DNA of 64,000 bases from Lentzea pudingi (GTDB taxonomy: Bacteria > Actinomycetota > Actinomycetes > Mycobacteriales > Pseudonocardiaceae). The notes below the pieces were generated by a model. It saw only the letters and a list, made by a program, of their open reading frames with translations. It was not told where the DNA came from and made no database searches. The stretch lies in NCBI RefSeq assembly GCF_014646255.1, contig NZ_BMNC01000013.1:1-64000 (forward strand), read 5' to 3'. Positions within the stretch are counted from its first letter, which is position 1, and every line of letters begins with the position of its first letter. Below are positions 12,033-19,398 of the stretch, piece by piece. Made by a program: the position numbers and the translations under genes.

Positions 12033-12179
12033 ATGAAGGCAGTCGAGGCCAAGGTCGAGGAGTTCGAGTTCGAGGCCTACACGCGCCACTCGGACAACAA
12101 CATGCTCAACATGGTCACGTACTTCCCGCTGTCCGAGCAGGAGCAGCGCGAAGCGGACAGCGTGCTGAAGATCGGCTAG
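12033..12179 (+). CDS. 48-residue peptide, candidate RiPP precursor
   Basis: ATG 12033 is preceded by an unusually strong ribosome site, GGAGGGGAG, 6 nt upstream. The peptide is acidic and hydrophilic, with no signal peptide: MKAVEAKVEEFEFEAYTRHS, then DNNMLNMVTYFPLSEQEQRE, then ADSVLKIG. It has no Cys, and one Ser and one Thr in the middle section, so lanthipeptide or thiopeptide chemistry is unlikely. A perfect 15-bp stem-loop follows at once, then a SAM-fold protein, two oxygenase-like proteins and an exporter. High translation signal, attenuating hairpin and downstream modifying enzymes are the classic layout of a ribosomally made, modified peptide. Which part is leader or core is not visible. 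It is not a known class to me. Confidence 0.75.
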   Translation: MKAVEAKVEEFEFEAYTRHSDNNMLNMVTYFPLSEQEQREADSVLKIG

Positions 12180-12185
12180 TGCGAT

Positions 12186-12220
12186 GCCCGGTGCCCCGCG
12201 GAGAACGCGGGGCACCGGGC
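12186..12220 (+). terminator. Perfect stem-loop after the peptide gene (attenuator)
   Basis: GCCCGGTGCCCCGCG at 12186-12200 is exactly complementary to 12206-12220, with a 5-nt loop (gagaa) and TCCTTT after the stem. It lies 6 nt after the peptide stop and 17 nt before the next gene. Such partial terminators usually let a precursor peptide be made in excess over its modifying enzymes. Confidence 0.8.
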
Positions 12221-12237
12221 TCCTTTAGGGGGACGAC

Positions 12238-13365
12238 ATGTACGACGACAACGCGCGGCTGGTCGACAACACGAACAGCTTGTTGAGCGGTGACCGGGTG
12301 TTCGCCGGCAACCAGCCGGACGATTTCGCGCTCGCGTCCGCATTGCACTCGCAGCCCAGGGTTTGTCAGCTCGGGCTTGGCAGTGGGGGTTCGCTCCGGC
12401 CCATGGTGGCAATGAACGAGGCTGTGCGAGTCACCGCGGTCGAGTACGACGAGTCGACGCTGTCTCATTGTGTCGAGCACTTCGGAAGGCACTTTCCGAA
12501 AATCGCGTTCGACACCGTGCTCGCCGATGCGCAGAAGTTCGTCGAGAACGCCCACGGTCGATTCGACGTGTATTGCGTGGACCTCTACGAGGAGGACGTC
12601 TACCCCGGTTCTGTGCTCGACCGGTGGTTCTGGCGAAACCTGAGCGGGCTGGTCGGCACCGATGGCTTCGTCGTCGTCAACTGCTGGGGGCTGCCGCTCA
12701 ACCTCGACGCCTGGAGCGGGCGGTCGCCGCAGCACTGGATCGGATGGTTGCTCAGGCAGGAGTTCGCCTTCTCGAAGGTGCTGTGGAGTCGGCGGAACGC
12801 CACCATCGTGGTCGGCAACAAGCCGTTGCCGACGTCGTTGGAGCTGGGTGGGGCGCATGGCGAACTGCGCAAGTCCGACCGGGCGATCCAGCACGTGTTG
12901 CCGTTGAGGTGGGGGCTGACGGGGGCGCTGCCGGACGACCTGGAGCCGTTGCCGGAGCAACCGGTGCGGTTCGACGCGGCCTTCCTGAACGACGAGATGG
13001 TGCGGCGCTGGCCCGCCTTCATGATGACGATGGCGGAGTTCTCACAGCTCGCGACTGAGGGCATGCCGCGGATTCTGACCGACATGTCCGCGACGGACGA
13101 GTTGGTGACCGCGCTGCTCGCGGAGAACCGCCAAGAGGCCGTCTACCTGCCGGGGATCGCGGCGTCGACCCACTTCGAGGGCAAGGACTTCATGTCGCGC
13201 TGGTACGGCGACTGGCTCGTGGGCAACTGGGACCGGCTGGTCAGCACGAACCCGGAGTGGGCGATCTCGGTCGCGCTTTGGCAGGCGTTGTGCATCGTCG
13301 CGTGTCCTCTCGTCGCAAAGCCTGCATGGAGTGACGAAGTGCTGGAACTGGCTCTTTCACTGTGA
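12238..13365 (+). CDS. Spermidine-synthase-like SAM-fold protein with extra C-terminal domain
   Basis: 375 residues, ATG 12238 with AGGGGGACG upstream. The N-terminal half (about 1-210) has a Rossmann-like methyltransferase/aminopropyltransferase core. It shows the glycine loop QLGLGSGGSLRPM near 45-56, the acidic ribose-binding Glu in TAVEYDESTL, and LADAQKFVENAHGRFDVYCV (two adjacent conserved strands) ending in DLYEED, where spermidine synthases have their catalytic aspartate region. The C-terminal half (about 215-375) is unrelated to anything I recognise. In this operon it most likely modifies the peptide, by methyl, aminopropyl or aminocarboxypropyl transfer (inference). The order of genes suggests it acts together with the two oxygenase-like proteins. 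Confidence 0.75.
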   Translation: MYDDNARLVDNTNSLLSGDRVFAGNQPDDFALASALHSQPRVCQLGLGSGGSLRPMVAMNEAVRVTAVEYDESTLSHCVEHFGRHFPKIAFDTVLADAQKFVENAHGRFDVYCVDLYEEDVYPGSVLDRWFWRNLSGLVGTDGFVVVNCWGLPLNLDAWSGRSPQHWIGWLLRQEFAFSKVLWSRRNATIVVGNKPLPTSLELGGAHGELRKSDRAIQHVLPLRWGLTGALPDDLEPLPEQPVRFDAAFLNDEMVRRWPAFMMTMAEFSQLATEGMPRILTDMSATDELVTALLAENRQEAVYLPGIAASTHFEGKDFMSRWYGDWLVGNWDRLVSTNPEWAISVALWQALCIVACPLVAKPAWSDEVLELALSL

Positions 13366-13378
13366 TCTGCGATTTGTG

Positions 13379-14014
13379 ATGTCGAGGTGTCTGTTGTTGA
13401 AAAGCCTGATCATCGTTGACGACTTTTACGACCAACCCGTCGCCGTGCGGGAGATGGCGCTCAGAAAGAGCCAGTGGATGCCGGACAAGGAAGTCGACGG
13501 CATCAAGTACGGGGTCGAGACCAGCAACTCGTTCTACACGGACGAGATTGTTTCCTGCTTCGGGTCGCTGATCGGTTGCGACATCGACTTCCATCCCGCG
13601 TTGATGGGGTTCGGCGTCTTCTCCATGTACGGGGAGGCGGCTCGCGTCGACCTCACCACACATTATGACGAGACCGAGTGGTCCGCGATCTGCTATTTGA
13701 CGCCGGACGAGCTCTGTCAGGGCGGTTTGTCCTTCTACCGCCATCGCGAGACGGGACTGCTCGGCCCTCCGACCGATGAGGAAGCGCGTGACCTCGGCTA
13801 CGAGGACGCCGGCGACTTCCTCAAGCTCCGGTATTTCCCGGACAAGCTGGACCCCACCGCGTGGGAGAAGGTTGACGAGGTGTCGATGCGGTTCAACAGG
13901 ATGGTGCTGTTGCGGGGGAGCAGGAAGTTCCACCGGGCCGCCAGCGGATTCGGCACGGCTCCGGAGAACGGCAGGCTGACCCAGCGGTTCTTCTTCAACG
14001 AACGGGTGGCGTGA
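13379..14014 (+). CDS. 2OG-Fe(II)-oxygenase-like protein, DUF6445-type (copy 1)
   Basis: About 211 residues beginning near SLIIVDDFYDQPVAVREMAL, the N-terminal signature I associate with DUF6445 proteins. A His-x-Asp pair in THYDETEWSAICYLTPD is followed about 90 residues later by KFHRAASGFG and RLTQRFFF, giving the HxD...H...R pattern of Fe(II)/2-oxoglutarate dioxygenases. The start is uncertain: ATG 13379 is used, while TTG 13397 with GAGG 9 nt upstream would start exactly at the conserved motif. It lies 13 nt after the SAM-fold gene and its stop overlaps the next ATG by one base. Likely a peptide hydroxylase or oxidase in the operon (inference). Confidence 0.75.
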   Translation: MSRCLLLKSLIIVDDFYDQPVAVREMALRKSQWMPDKEVDGIKYGVETSNSFYTDEIVSCFGSLIGCDIDFHPALMGFGVFSMYGEAARVDLTTHYDETEWSAICYLTPDELCQGGLSFYRHRETGLLGPPTDEEARDLGYEDAGDFLKLRYFPDKLDPTAWEKVDEVSMRFNRMVLLRGSRKFHRAASGFGTAPENGRLTQRFFFNERVA

Positions 14015-14622
14015 TGCGGACGAGAATGATCGTGGTCGACGACTTCTACGACAATGCGGACGCGGTCAGGGAATCCGCGCTGGACAGCTCCTTCATCAGC
14101 ATGGGCAAGTACAACTACCCCGGCTGGCAGGCGGACAAGGCGCTGTCGTCCGAGGCGTTGTGGGATCGGCTGGAGTTGTTGATCGGTGCGCCGCTCGAGC
14201 GCGAAGTCTCGGGTGCTTTCGGGGCTTTCCGGCTCATCAGCGAGGAGACCGGGAGCAAGACCAAGGTGCACGCGGACTCCGCGTCGGACTGGGCAGCGCT
14301 GGTCTACCTGACACCGGACGCGCCGCCGTCCTGCGGCACAGGGTTCTACCGGCATCGTCCGTCCGGCTTCTTCGGACCGCCGACCGACGAGCAGGCTCAT
14401 GCCTTCGGGTCCGCCGATGCCGAGGAGTTCGACAGCGAGGTTTGCAGGCCGGACATGGCCGACAAGGCCAAGTGGGACCTGGTTGGCCAGGTAGGTCCCG
14501 TGTACAACAGGTTCGTCGCGTTCCGCGGCCGTGAGCTGTTCCACGCACCGATGGGCGGATGTGGCGTCGAGCCGAACGAGTGCAGGCTCACCCAGATCTT
14601 CTTCTTCGACGAGAAGCGCTGA
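14014..14622 (+). CDS. 2OG-Fe(II)-oxygenase-like protein, DUF6445-type (copy 2)
   Basis: 202 residues, starting at ATG 14014 in a TGATG overlap with copy 1. It shares with copy 1 the N-terminal MIVVDDFYDNADAVRESAL, a metal-type pair VHADSASDWAALVYLTPD, a middle GFYRHRPSGFFGPPTDEQA block, and the end LFHAPMGG...ECRLTQIFFF. The two proteins are clearly paralogous but diverged, so they may act on different residues or in succession. No membrane segment or signal peptide. The substrate is unknown; the operon suggests the 48-residue peptide. Confidence 0.75.
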   Translation: MRTRMIVVDDFYDNADAVRESALDSSFISMGKYNYPGWQADKALSSEALWDRLELLIGAPLEREVSGAFGAFRLISEETGSKTKVHADSASDWAALVYLTPDAPPSCGTGFYRHRPSGFFGPPTDEQAHAFGSADAEEFDSEVCRPDMADKAKWDLVGQVGPVYNRFVAFRGRELFHAPMGGCGVEPNECRLTQIFFFDEKR

Positions 14623-14625
14623 GCG

Positions 14626-15798
14626 GTGACCTCACGCCATCGCCTGATCTGGGCGGCGTTCATCTCCCAGGCGGGCAACTGGCTGACGTTCACCGGCCTG
14701 CTCCAGTACGTCCAGTCGCAGTTCGGGTCCCTGTCGACCGCAGGCATGCTGTTTGCCCAGTCGTTGCCCGCGGTCGTCGCGGTCCGGGGGCTGGCTCAGC
14801 GGATCGCCCCCGAACACGCGCACCGTGCGTGGCTCGTCGCCCAGATCGGTTTGGCGGTGTGCACGGTGACACTGGTGGGACTGGCGTCCTCGCTCTGGTT
14901 CATCTACGCGTACTTCGCGGTGACGACGGTGCTGAAGGCCGTGTCGAACACGCTCTTCATGACCTTCGTGGGCGAGTGGGTGCCCGCTGAGCAGAAGGCG
15001 TCCACCTACACGGCGATCGGCACCGCGGGGTCGATCACCCTCACCGTTTCGCCCGCCGTCGGCGGTGTGATGGCTTCGACCGTCGGCTACTGGTGGCTGT
15101 TCATCGCGGACGCGACGTCGTTCCTGCTCGCAGCACTGGTGCTGGCTCGGTCCGGTGGGGCCATCACGGCTGCCGACGGATGGTCCCATGGCGAACGGGT
15201 TTCGCCTTGGCGCACCTGGGTGGGCAAGCCAGAAGGATTCGGCGCGCACCTCGCTCGTCCCGCCCTCGCGTGGACGTCGTTCGCGGTGGTCGGTGCCGGC
15301 GTCAACGCTGTGGAGATGCCGGTTTTCGACGACATCCACGCGTTCCAGGCAGACCAGTTCGGGTTCGCACTCGCCTGCTATGGCGCGGGCGGCCTGCTCG
15401 CGTTCGGCATTTCGTTGCTGGCGCCGCAGTTCCACGTGCCCGTTGTCGCGCTCTCGGTCGCTTATGGGGGAGCGCTCATCGCCTGGGTGTGCGGCGGCAC
15501 TGCCGGTGCGTACGCCGGGTTCGCCGTCGCGGGTCTGACGTACGGCTTGATCAACGGCCGGCTTCGGTCCTCATTGGACCGCGCGGCCGAGGCTGACGGT
15601 GTCGACCCGATTCCGTTGTGGGCGTGGGCAACGCAGGTCACGTTCCTCGTCAGCGTGGCGGTGCTCGGTGCCGCCGCCGCGGCGTTCGCGCTGCGAATCC
15701 CCGCCGCTCACGTCGCCGCGGTGGTTCTCGTGCTCGGGGCGCTCGTTCCGTTCACGATGACTCGGCTGACGACCGACTTGACCAGGACAGGTTCCTGA
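14626..15798 (+). CDS. MFS transporter, probable product exporter
   Basis: 390 residues with about eleven to twelve hydrophobic helices in the Major Facilitator layout, resembling the MFS_3/enterobactin-exporter-like group (LIWAAFISQAGNWLTFTGLL at the N-terminus and STYTAIGTAGSITLTVSPAV in helix 4-5). GTG 14626 starts 3 nt after the preceding stop, so it belongs to the same transcript. As last gene of the operon it most likely exports the modified peptide or provides self-protection (inference). It converges on the phosphotransferase gene with a 9-bp gap. Confidence 0.82.
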   Translation: MTSRHRLIWAAFISQAGNWLTFTGLLQYVQSQFGSLSTAGMLFAQSLPAVVAVRGLAQRIAPEHAHRAWLVAQIGLAVCTVTLVGLASSLWFIYAYFAVTTVLKAVSNTLFMTFVGEWVPAEQKASTYTAIGTAGSITLTVSPAVGGVMASTVGYWWLFIADATSFLLAALVLARSGGAITAADGWSHGERVSPWRTWVGKPEGFGAHLARPALAWTSFAVVGAGVNAVEMPVFDDIHAFQADQFGFALACYGAGGLLAFGISLLAPQFHVPVVALSVAYGGALIAWVCGGTAGAYAGFAVAGLTYGLINGRLRSSLDRAAEADGVDPIPLWAWATQVTFLVSVAVLGAAAAAFALRIPAAHVAAVVLVLGALVPFTMTRLTTDLTRTGS

Positions 15799-15807
15799 CC
15801 CCGGGGT

Positions 15808-16689
15808 TCACACGACCGGAGGGTGTTGGTGCACTGCACAGCGACGGCGGAACCAGGCGAGGTACCTCTTCGGGGACTCCTTCTGCATCAGCGCGCCGGC
15901 CGCTCCGGTCAATGGGAACATTGCCGCGTGGGTGAGGGCGCGTTCGTACGCGGTGGAGCCGATGGCGCGCTGTACCAACGGCCAGCCGAAGCCGCCGAAC
16001 GCGGCCGCGTCGAACGCGGGATCGCCGGCGTGGGCGAAGTCCCAGTCGAGGACGCCCGTCACCCTGCCGTCGTGCCAGCGGAGATTGACCGGGGCGAGAT
16101 CGCCGTGCACGAAGCGGGCAGGAACCGGAGGCAACGCCGCGAAGCGGGCGAGCACACCAGAGGCCTGGTGTCGTTCGTCGTCGGACAGCAGGGGAAACAC
16201 GTGCTCGGTGATCGCTTTGCCCACCTGGGGCCCACCAGCGAACTGCAGGGGTTCGTCCAGCACCGCGAGGAGTTCTGGGGTGAGCGCAACGGACTCCAGC
16301 GATCCGACGACGTCGCGGATCGCGCGGAGCACGGCGTCCGATGGCAGCTTCTCCGGCGTGGCCTCACCGGAGATGTAGGAGACGGTCACGTGCGCCTCAC
16401 CCAGCGGCCGGTCGAGGTGATCTTCGAGGACTCTCGGTGTCTCGAACGGCAGGTCGAACCCGCTGATCAGCCGCATGGCCGCGGCTCGGCGCGGAGCCTG
16501 AGCCAGCGCCGCACCGGTCCGCGGGAAACGAGCGGCCCACGTTTCGTCCAGCACCACCACGTCGTGGAAGGTGCCCTGGACGAAACGTGGTGACAGGCCG
16601 CGGATCTCCGGGTGTGCCTCCGCGAGGACGTCGGTCAACGCTGCGGCCCGCTTGTGGCCTGTCAAATCATCACCCCTGTCCGGAAGCAT
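15808..16689 (-). CDS. Aminoglycoside phosphotransferase family protein
   Basis: 293 residues of the APH/choline-kinase fold. Brenner motif HGDLAPVNLRWHDG carries the catalytic Asp, and DWDFAHAGDPAFDAA is the metal-binding equivalent of DFG. Members phosphorylate aminoglycosides, macrolides or small metabolites; the substrate cannot be told from sequence. The frame is open to 17295; ATG 16689 (LPDRGDDLTGH..) is chosen because sequence before it is not protein-like. No clear ribosome site is visible. It sits between the RiPP-like operon and a regulator remnant; a resistance role for this cluster is speculative. Confidence 0.82.
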   Translation of the reverse strand: MLPDRGDDLTGHKRAAALTDVLAEAHPEIRGLSPRFVQGTFHDVVVLDETWAARFPRTGAALAQAPRRAAAMRLISGFDLPFETPRVLEDHLDRPLGEAHVTVSYISGEATPEKLPSDAVLRAIRDVVGSLESVALTPELLAVLDEPLQFAGGPQVGKAITEHVFPLLSDDERHQASGVLARFAALPPVPARFVHGDLAPVNLRWHDGRVTGVLDWDFAHAGDPAFDAAAFGGFGWPLVQRAIGSTAYERALTHAAMFPLTGAAGALMQKESPKRYLAWFRRRCAVHQHPPVV

Positions 16690-16789
16690 CTGCCGGCAAG
16701 GATATGTGGAGTCGATCGCGCCCTGCGTGGTACCGACGGAGGAACGACCGGGTAGCCGATGGATATCGTGCGAGTTGTGCGTGTCGGCA

Positions 16790-18010
16790 GCCTGCTTCAG
16801 GTGGCCCGTGCTGGGGGTGCAGGCCACAGAAGCCCGCCCGTGGCTCACACGTGGAGCCACGAGCTCGGCGTCGGGGTCGGCGTGTACGATTTCGAACCAG
16901 CTGTCCGGCTTCGCCCCAATCAGTTCAGAACTGCTGAATCCCGGCAGCACGCCGTGGAGTTCCTCAACGAGCAGCGGGAAACTTGATGGCCGCCGCGCTG
17001 ATGGCCGACAGGCTGGGGCTGGACAGGTACACGTCGCAATTCGCATGCATCCTGCAGCCGTCGATGCGGCTGAACGACTATCGAGGACGCGCGGTCGAGG
17101 CGCTCGAGAACGGCTCGGGCCCGCCAAGATCTCGACGCGGAGTCCGCGTGTCTGCACCGGCTCGGCGTGGTGCTCGCGGAGCGTGGATCCAATGCCGAGG
17201 CGATGAACCACATCGGACGGGCGTTGAAGCTCAGCCGGCAGCTGGGCAACAGGCCGACCGAAATCGTCCAGCTGATCAACATCGCGGCGATCCACGTCAC
17301 CGCAGAACGGCTGGAGGAAGCGCGGTCGGTCTTCGTCGCTGCGGACGCGCTGACGACGTCCACGTCACCAGTCGCCGTCCGTGCGTCGATCGCAAGCAAA
17401 TTTCGGCACGATCCTGCGTGACATCGGCAGGTTGGACGAGGCGCTCGGGCAGCTCCGGCGCGCGCTGGAACTGGCAGCGCAACATCCCGCTCCACGGCCG
17501 CGGCTGCTCACCTCCTGGTGCATCGCCACAGTTCTGCACTTGCAGGGCCGCCACGCCGAAGCGCTGCGGGAGTTCGAGCACATCCGCGAGGTGAGTGCCG
17601 CCGAGCATTTCCCCCACGGCGAAGACCTCGCATTGCTGGGACTGAGCTCGGCGTACCGCGACTTCGACCTGGCGTTGCTCCGCGGCCGAGAAGCGCTGGC
17701 GTTGGGAAGGAGGTTCGAACTGCGGAAGGTCGAGTGCGAGACCTGAACACCATCCGCGAGACCCTGATCGCCCAGAAGGACCTGGCAAACGCCGAGAAGG
17801 TCTGCGTGCAGAAGCTCGATCGTGCCGAGGAGTACGGCTTCCTCCGATACCAGGCCCGCACGTTCGAATCGATGGCCCACATCGCGTTCGCACGTGGCGA
17901 TGTGGCGGGGGCGGAACGCCACTGACGGCAGGCACTTGCCATCTACCCCATGGACATGGGTGAAGCGCGGTTCGCGGAGGAGCACCTGCGGGGGCCTCGG
18001 CGACCCGTCG
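16790..18010 (+). pseudogene. Remnant of a SARP/NB-ARC-TPR regulator
   Basis: The C-terminal half of an AfsR-like protein spread over several frames: AVEFLNEQRETLMAAALMAD (16950-17025), MVLAERGSNAEAMNHIGRAL (17167 on), FGTILRDIGRLDEALGQLRR (17390 on), then NTIRETLIAQKDLANAEKVC and FARGDVAGAERH followed by a TGA, with QALAIYPMDMGEARFAEEHL beyond the stop. At least four frameshifts or stops are present and the DNA-binding and ATPase parts are missing. It resembles the TPR part of the intact SARP at 1498-4557. A decayed regulator gene, not functional. Confidence 0.8.
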
Positions 18011-18184
18011 GCGACTGTTTCCGTTATGCCAAGCCAGTGTGGGACCGACTTGTCATGTCGCTTTGAGACAGTAGCCGCCGAGTATCTGGCAAGTAGCGGA
18101 CTCCAACAGCATGACTGAGGTGCCTTGTCGGCACGGTGCCGGTGGTCGTGCTAATCCGAGTCTTGGTTGCTTGAGGGGGAGCTT

Positions 18185-18463
18185 GTGAAAGCCCTGCTTG
18201 TGTGCTCGCTGCTCGTTGCTGCTCTGGTTGCCATATCAGGAACCGGTGCCGTGGCGGCGTCGTCAGGTTCGAGTGATGCGGTTGCTCCTCCGCATGACTG
18301 GTACGCGTTGCGCAACGTGTCGGACGCCAGTATTCGGACGAACTGCTGCTCCTATCAGAACTTCGCCGACTACCTCAGGAATCGCAAAGGGTGCTGGGAG
18401 CTGTGGGATGTTCGCCCAGCGCCTCCGGCGGGATGGGAAGTCCTGGAAGTGGAATCCTGTTGA
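18185..18463 (+). CDS. Small secreted cysteine-containing protein
   Basis: 92 residues from GTG 18185, with GAGGGGGAG upstream. A Sec signal peptide (KALLVCSLLVAALVAISGTG, cleavage likely after AVAAS) is followed by a mature part of about 65 residues with four cysteines: a vicinal pair in TNCCSYQNFADYL, one in RKGCWELWD and a final VESC. The pattern suggests two disulfides in a small exported protein. Weak overall resemblance to small actinomycete inhibitor or bacteriocin-like proteins, but no family recognised. It is isolated between the SARP remnant and transposase/L,D-transpeptidase debris. Confidence 0.65.
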   Translation: MKALLVCSLLVAALVAISGTGAVAASSGSSDAVAPPHDWYALRNVSDASIRTNCCSYQNFADYLRNRKGCWELWDVRPAPPAGWEVLEVESC

Positions 18464-18779
18464 GGTTACCTCTCGCCCTGAGTAACTCGGGCTGCGATGG
18501 AATCGGCGGCAAGGACGGACCTGTAGCGGCTCATGCCATCCGGGCCAGTTTGGGAACTGGGACGGGCACACGGTCCTAAACGGACAAATGGCAAGAAGTA
18601 CTCTATTCGGACTCTGTGGTGTTTGATCGGCGTTGGCTAGCGTTCCGGCGGGTACGCCGGGTAGCTCTGTGATCACCGGGGGGTGATCATTCGGCGTTGG
18701 GGCTTGGGGGTCATGCTGATGTCGCGTGCTGTGGACCCGCTTCGTAGATCGTCGGTCACAGTCATCTTTGTCGCTCAAT
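18464..18779. other. Gene-free stretch
   Basis: No protein-like frame, repeat or RNA was recognised between the small secreted protein and the following gene debris. Confidence 0.5.
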
Positions 18780-19185
18780 CGCTATTGGAGCGTCACGGCA
18801 TGCCCAGGTTGAGTGCCGTGATCGCTCGGGTTGCGAATCGGCTCGGGGTGCGTCGGGAGGCGTTGCGATCGTGAGTCCGGCAGGCCGGGGTTCGGGATCG
18901 ACAGTTCGAACTGGTGGGCCAGTGACGTCGGCAGTCCTGACTACAACACTCATCAGCGGTGTGAATGCCAACCGTGTGCCTGGAGGGGGAGCGCACTTCG
19001 TGCATGTCACGAACGGCGCCTCGACGGCTGGCTGTGTGGCGATCTCGACGGGCACGCTCGTGTCGATCATGCGTTGGGTTGGTCCGGGCACCGTGATCGC
19101 GTTGTGGCCCCCGCTGAACGATCATCTGTGGGCGAGTCCGTTTCACACTGATCGTGCTGGAGCGGAACTGGAGCAGGGCAGGTAG
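18780..19185 (+). pseudogene. Mosaic of transposase-like and L,D-transpeptidase remnants
   Basis: At 18780-18870 the plus strand reads LSAVIARVANRLGVRREALR, which resembles the helix-turn-helix end of IS3-type OrfA proteins. From about 18915 two frames together give SNWWASDVGSPDYNTHQRCE, then NRVPGGGAHFVHVTNG and ASTAGCVAISTGTLVSIMRW. The last part is the catalytic Cys motif of L,D-transpeptidases (H..G.TAGCV), which cross-link peptidoglycan. The start, the middle of the catalytic domain and a continuous frame are missing. Both parts are debris; the transposase assignment is tentative. Confidence 0.6.
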
Positions 19186-19289
19186 TTGAACGTCGTCGAA
19201 CGGCGCTCAACGGCGTTGAACGGCGGCTAGTTGCGCTGGAGTTGTTGGGGTTCTAGTGTTTGTGCTGGTAGGAGTCCTTTGCGGACCAA

Positions 19290-19333
19290 GCTGGCAGTGT
19301 GAGGGTCAGGGGTTCGAGTCCCCTCAGCTCCAC
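19290..19333 (+). other. tRNA or tmRNA 3'-end fragment, probable attachment-site scar
   Basis: A perfect T-arm is present: AGGGG (19308-19312), loop TTCGAGT, CCCCT (19320-19324), followed by CAGCTCC plus A as the 3' acceptor strand. No GGAGCTG with D- and anticodon arms at the right distance exists upstream, so only the 3' end is here. Integrative elements recombine at just this part of tRNA or tmRNA genes, and a terminator follows directly. Confidence 0.65.
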
Positions 19334-19341
19334 TTGAATTG

Positions 19342-19376
19342 ACGGCGAGTGCTCACGACGAGCACTCGCCGTTTTG
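19342..19376 (+). terminator. Rho-independent terminator after the tRNA-like 3' end
   Basis: ACGGCGAGTGCT (19342-19353) pairs perfectly with 19361-19372 around a 7-nt loop, followed by TTT. It lies 9 nt after the tRNA-like end, the usual place for a tRNA gene terminator, and can also end the converging MerR transcript. Confidence 0.7.
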
Positions 19377-19398
19377 CGTTCGGGACTTCTGACGAGCA

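Noticed and set aside
19239..19332. Complete tRNA with long variable arm at 19239-19332
   Set aside because: GGAGTTG can pair with CAGCTCC but D-arm and anticodon arm are missing; only the 3' part is tRNA-like.
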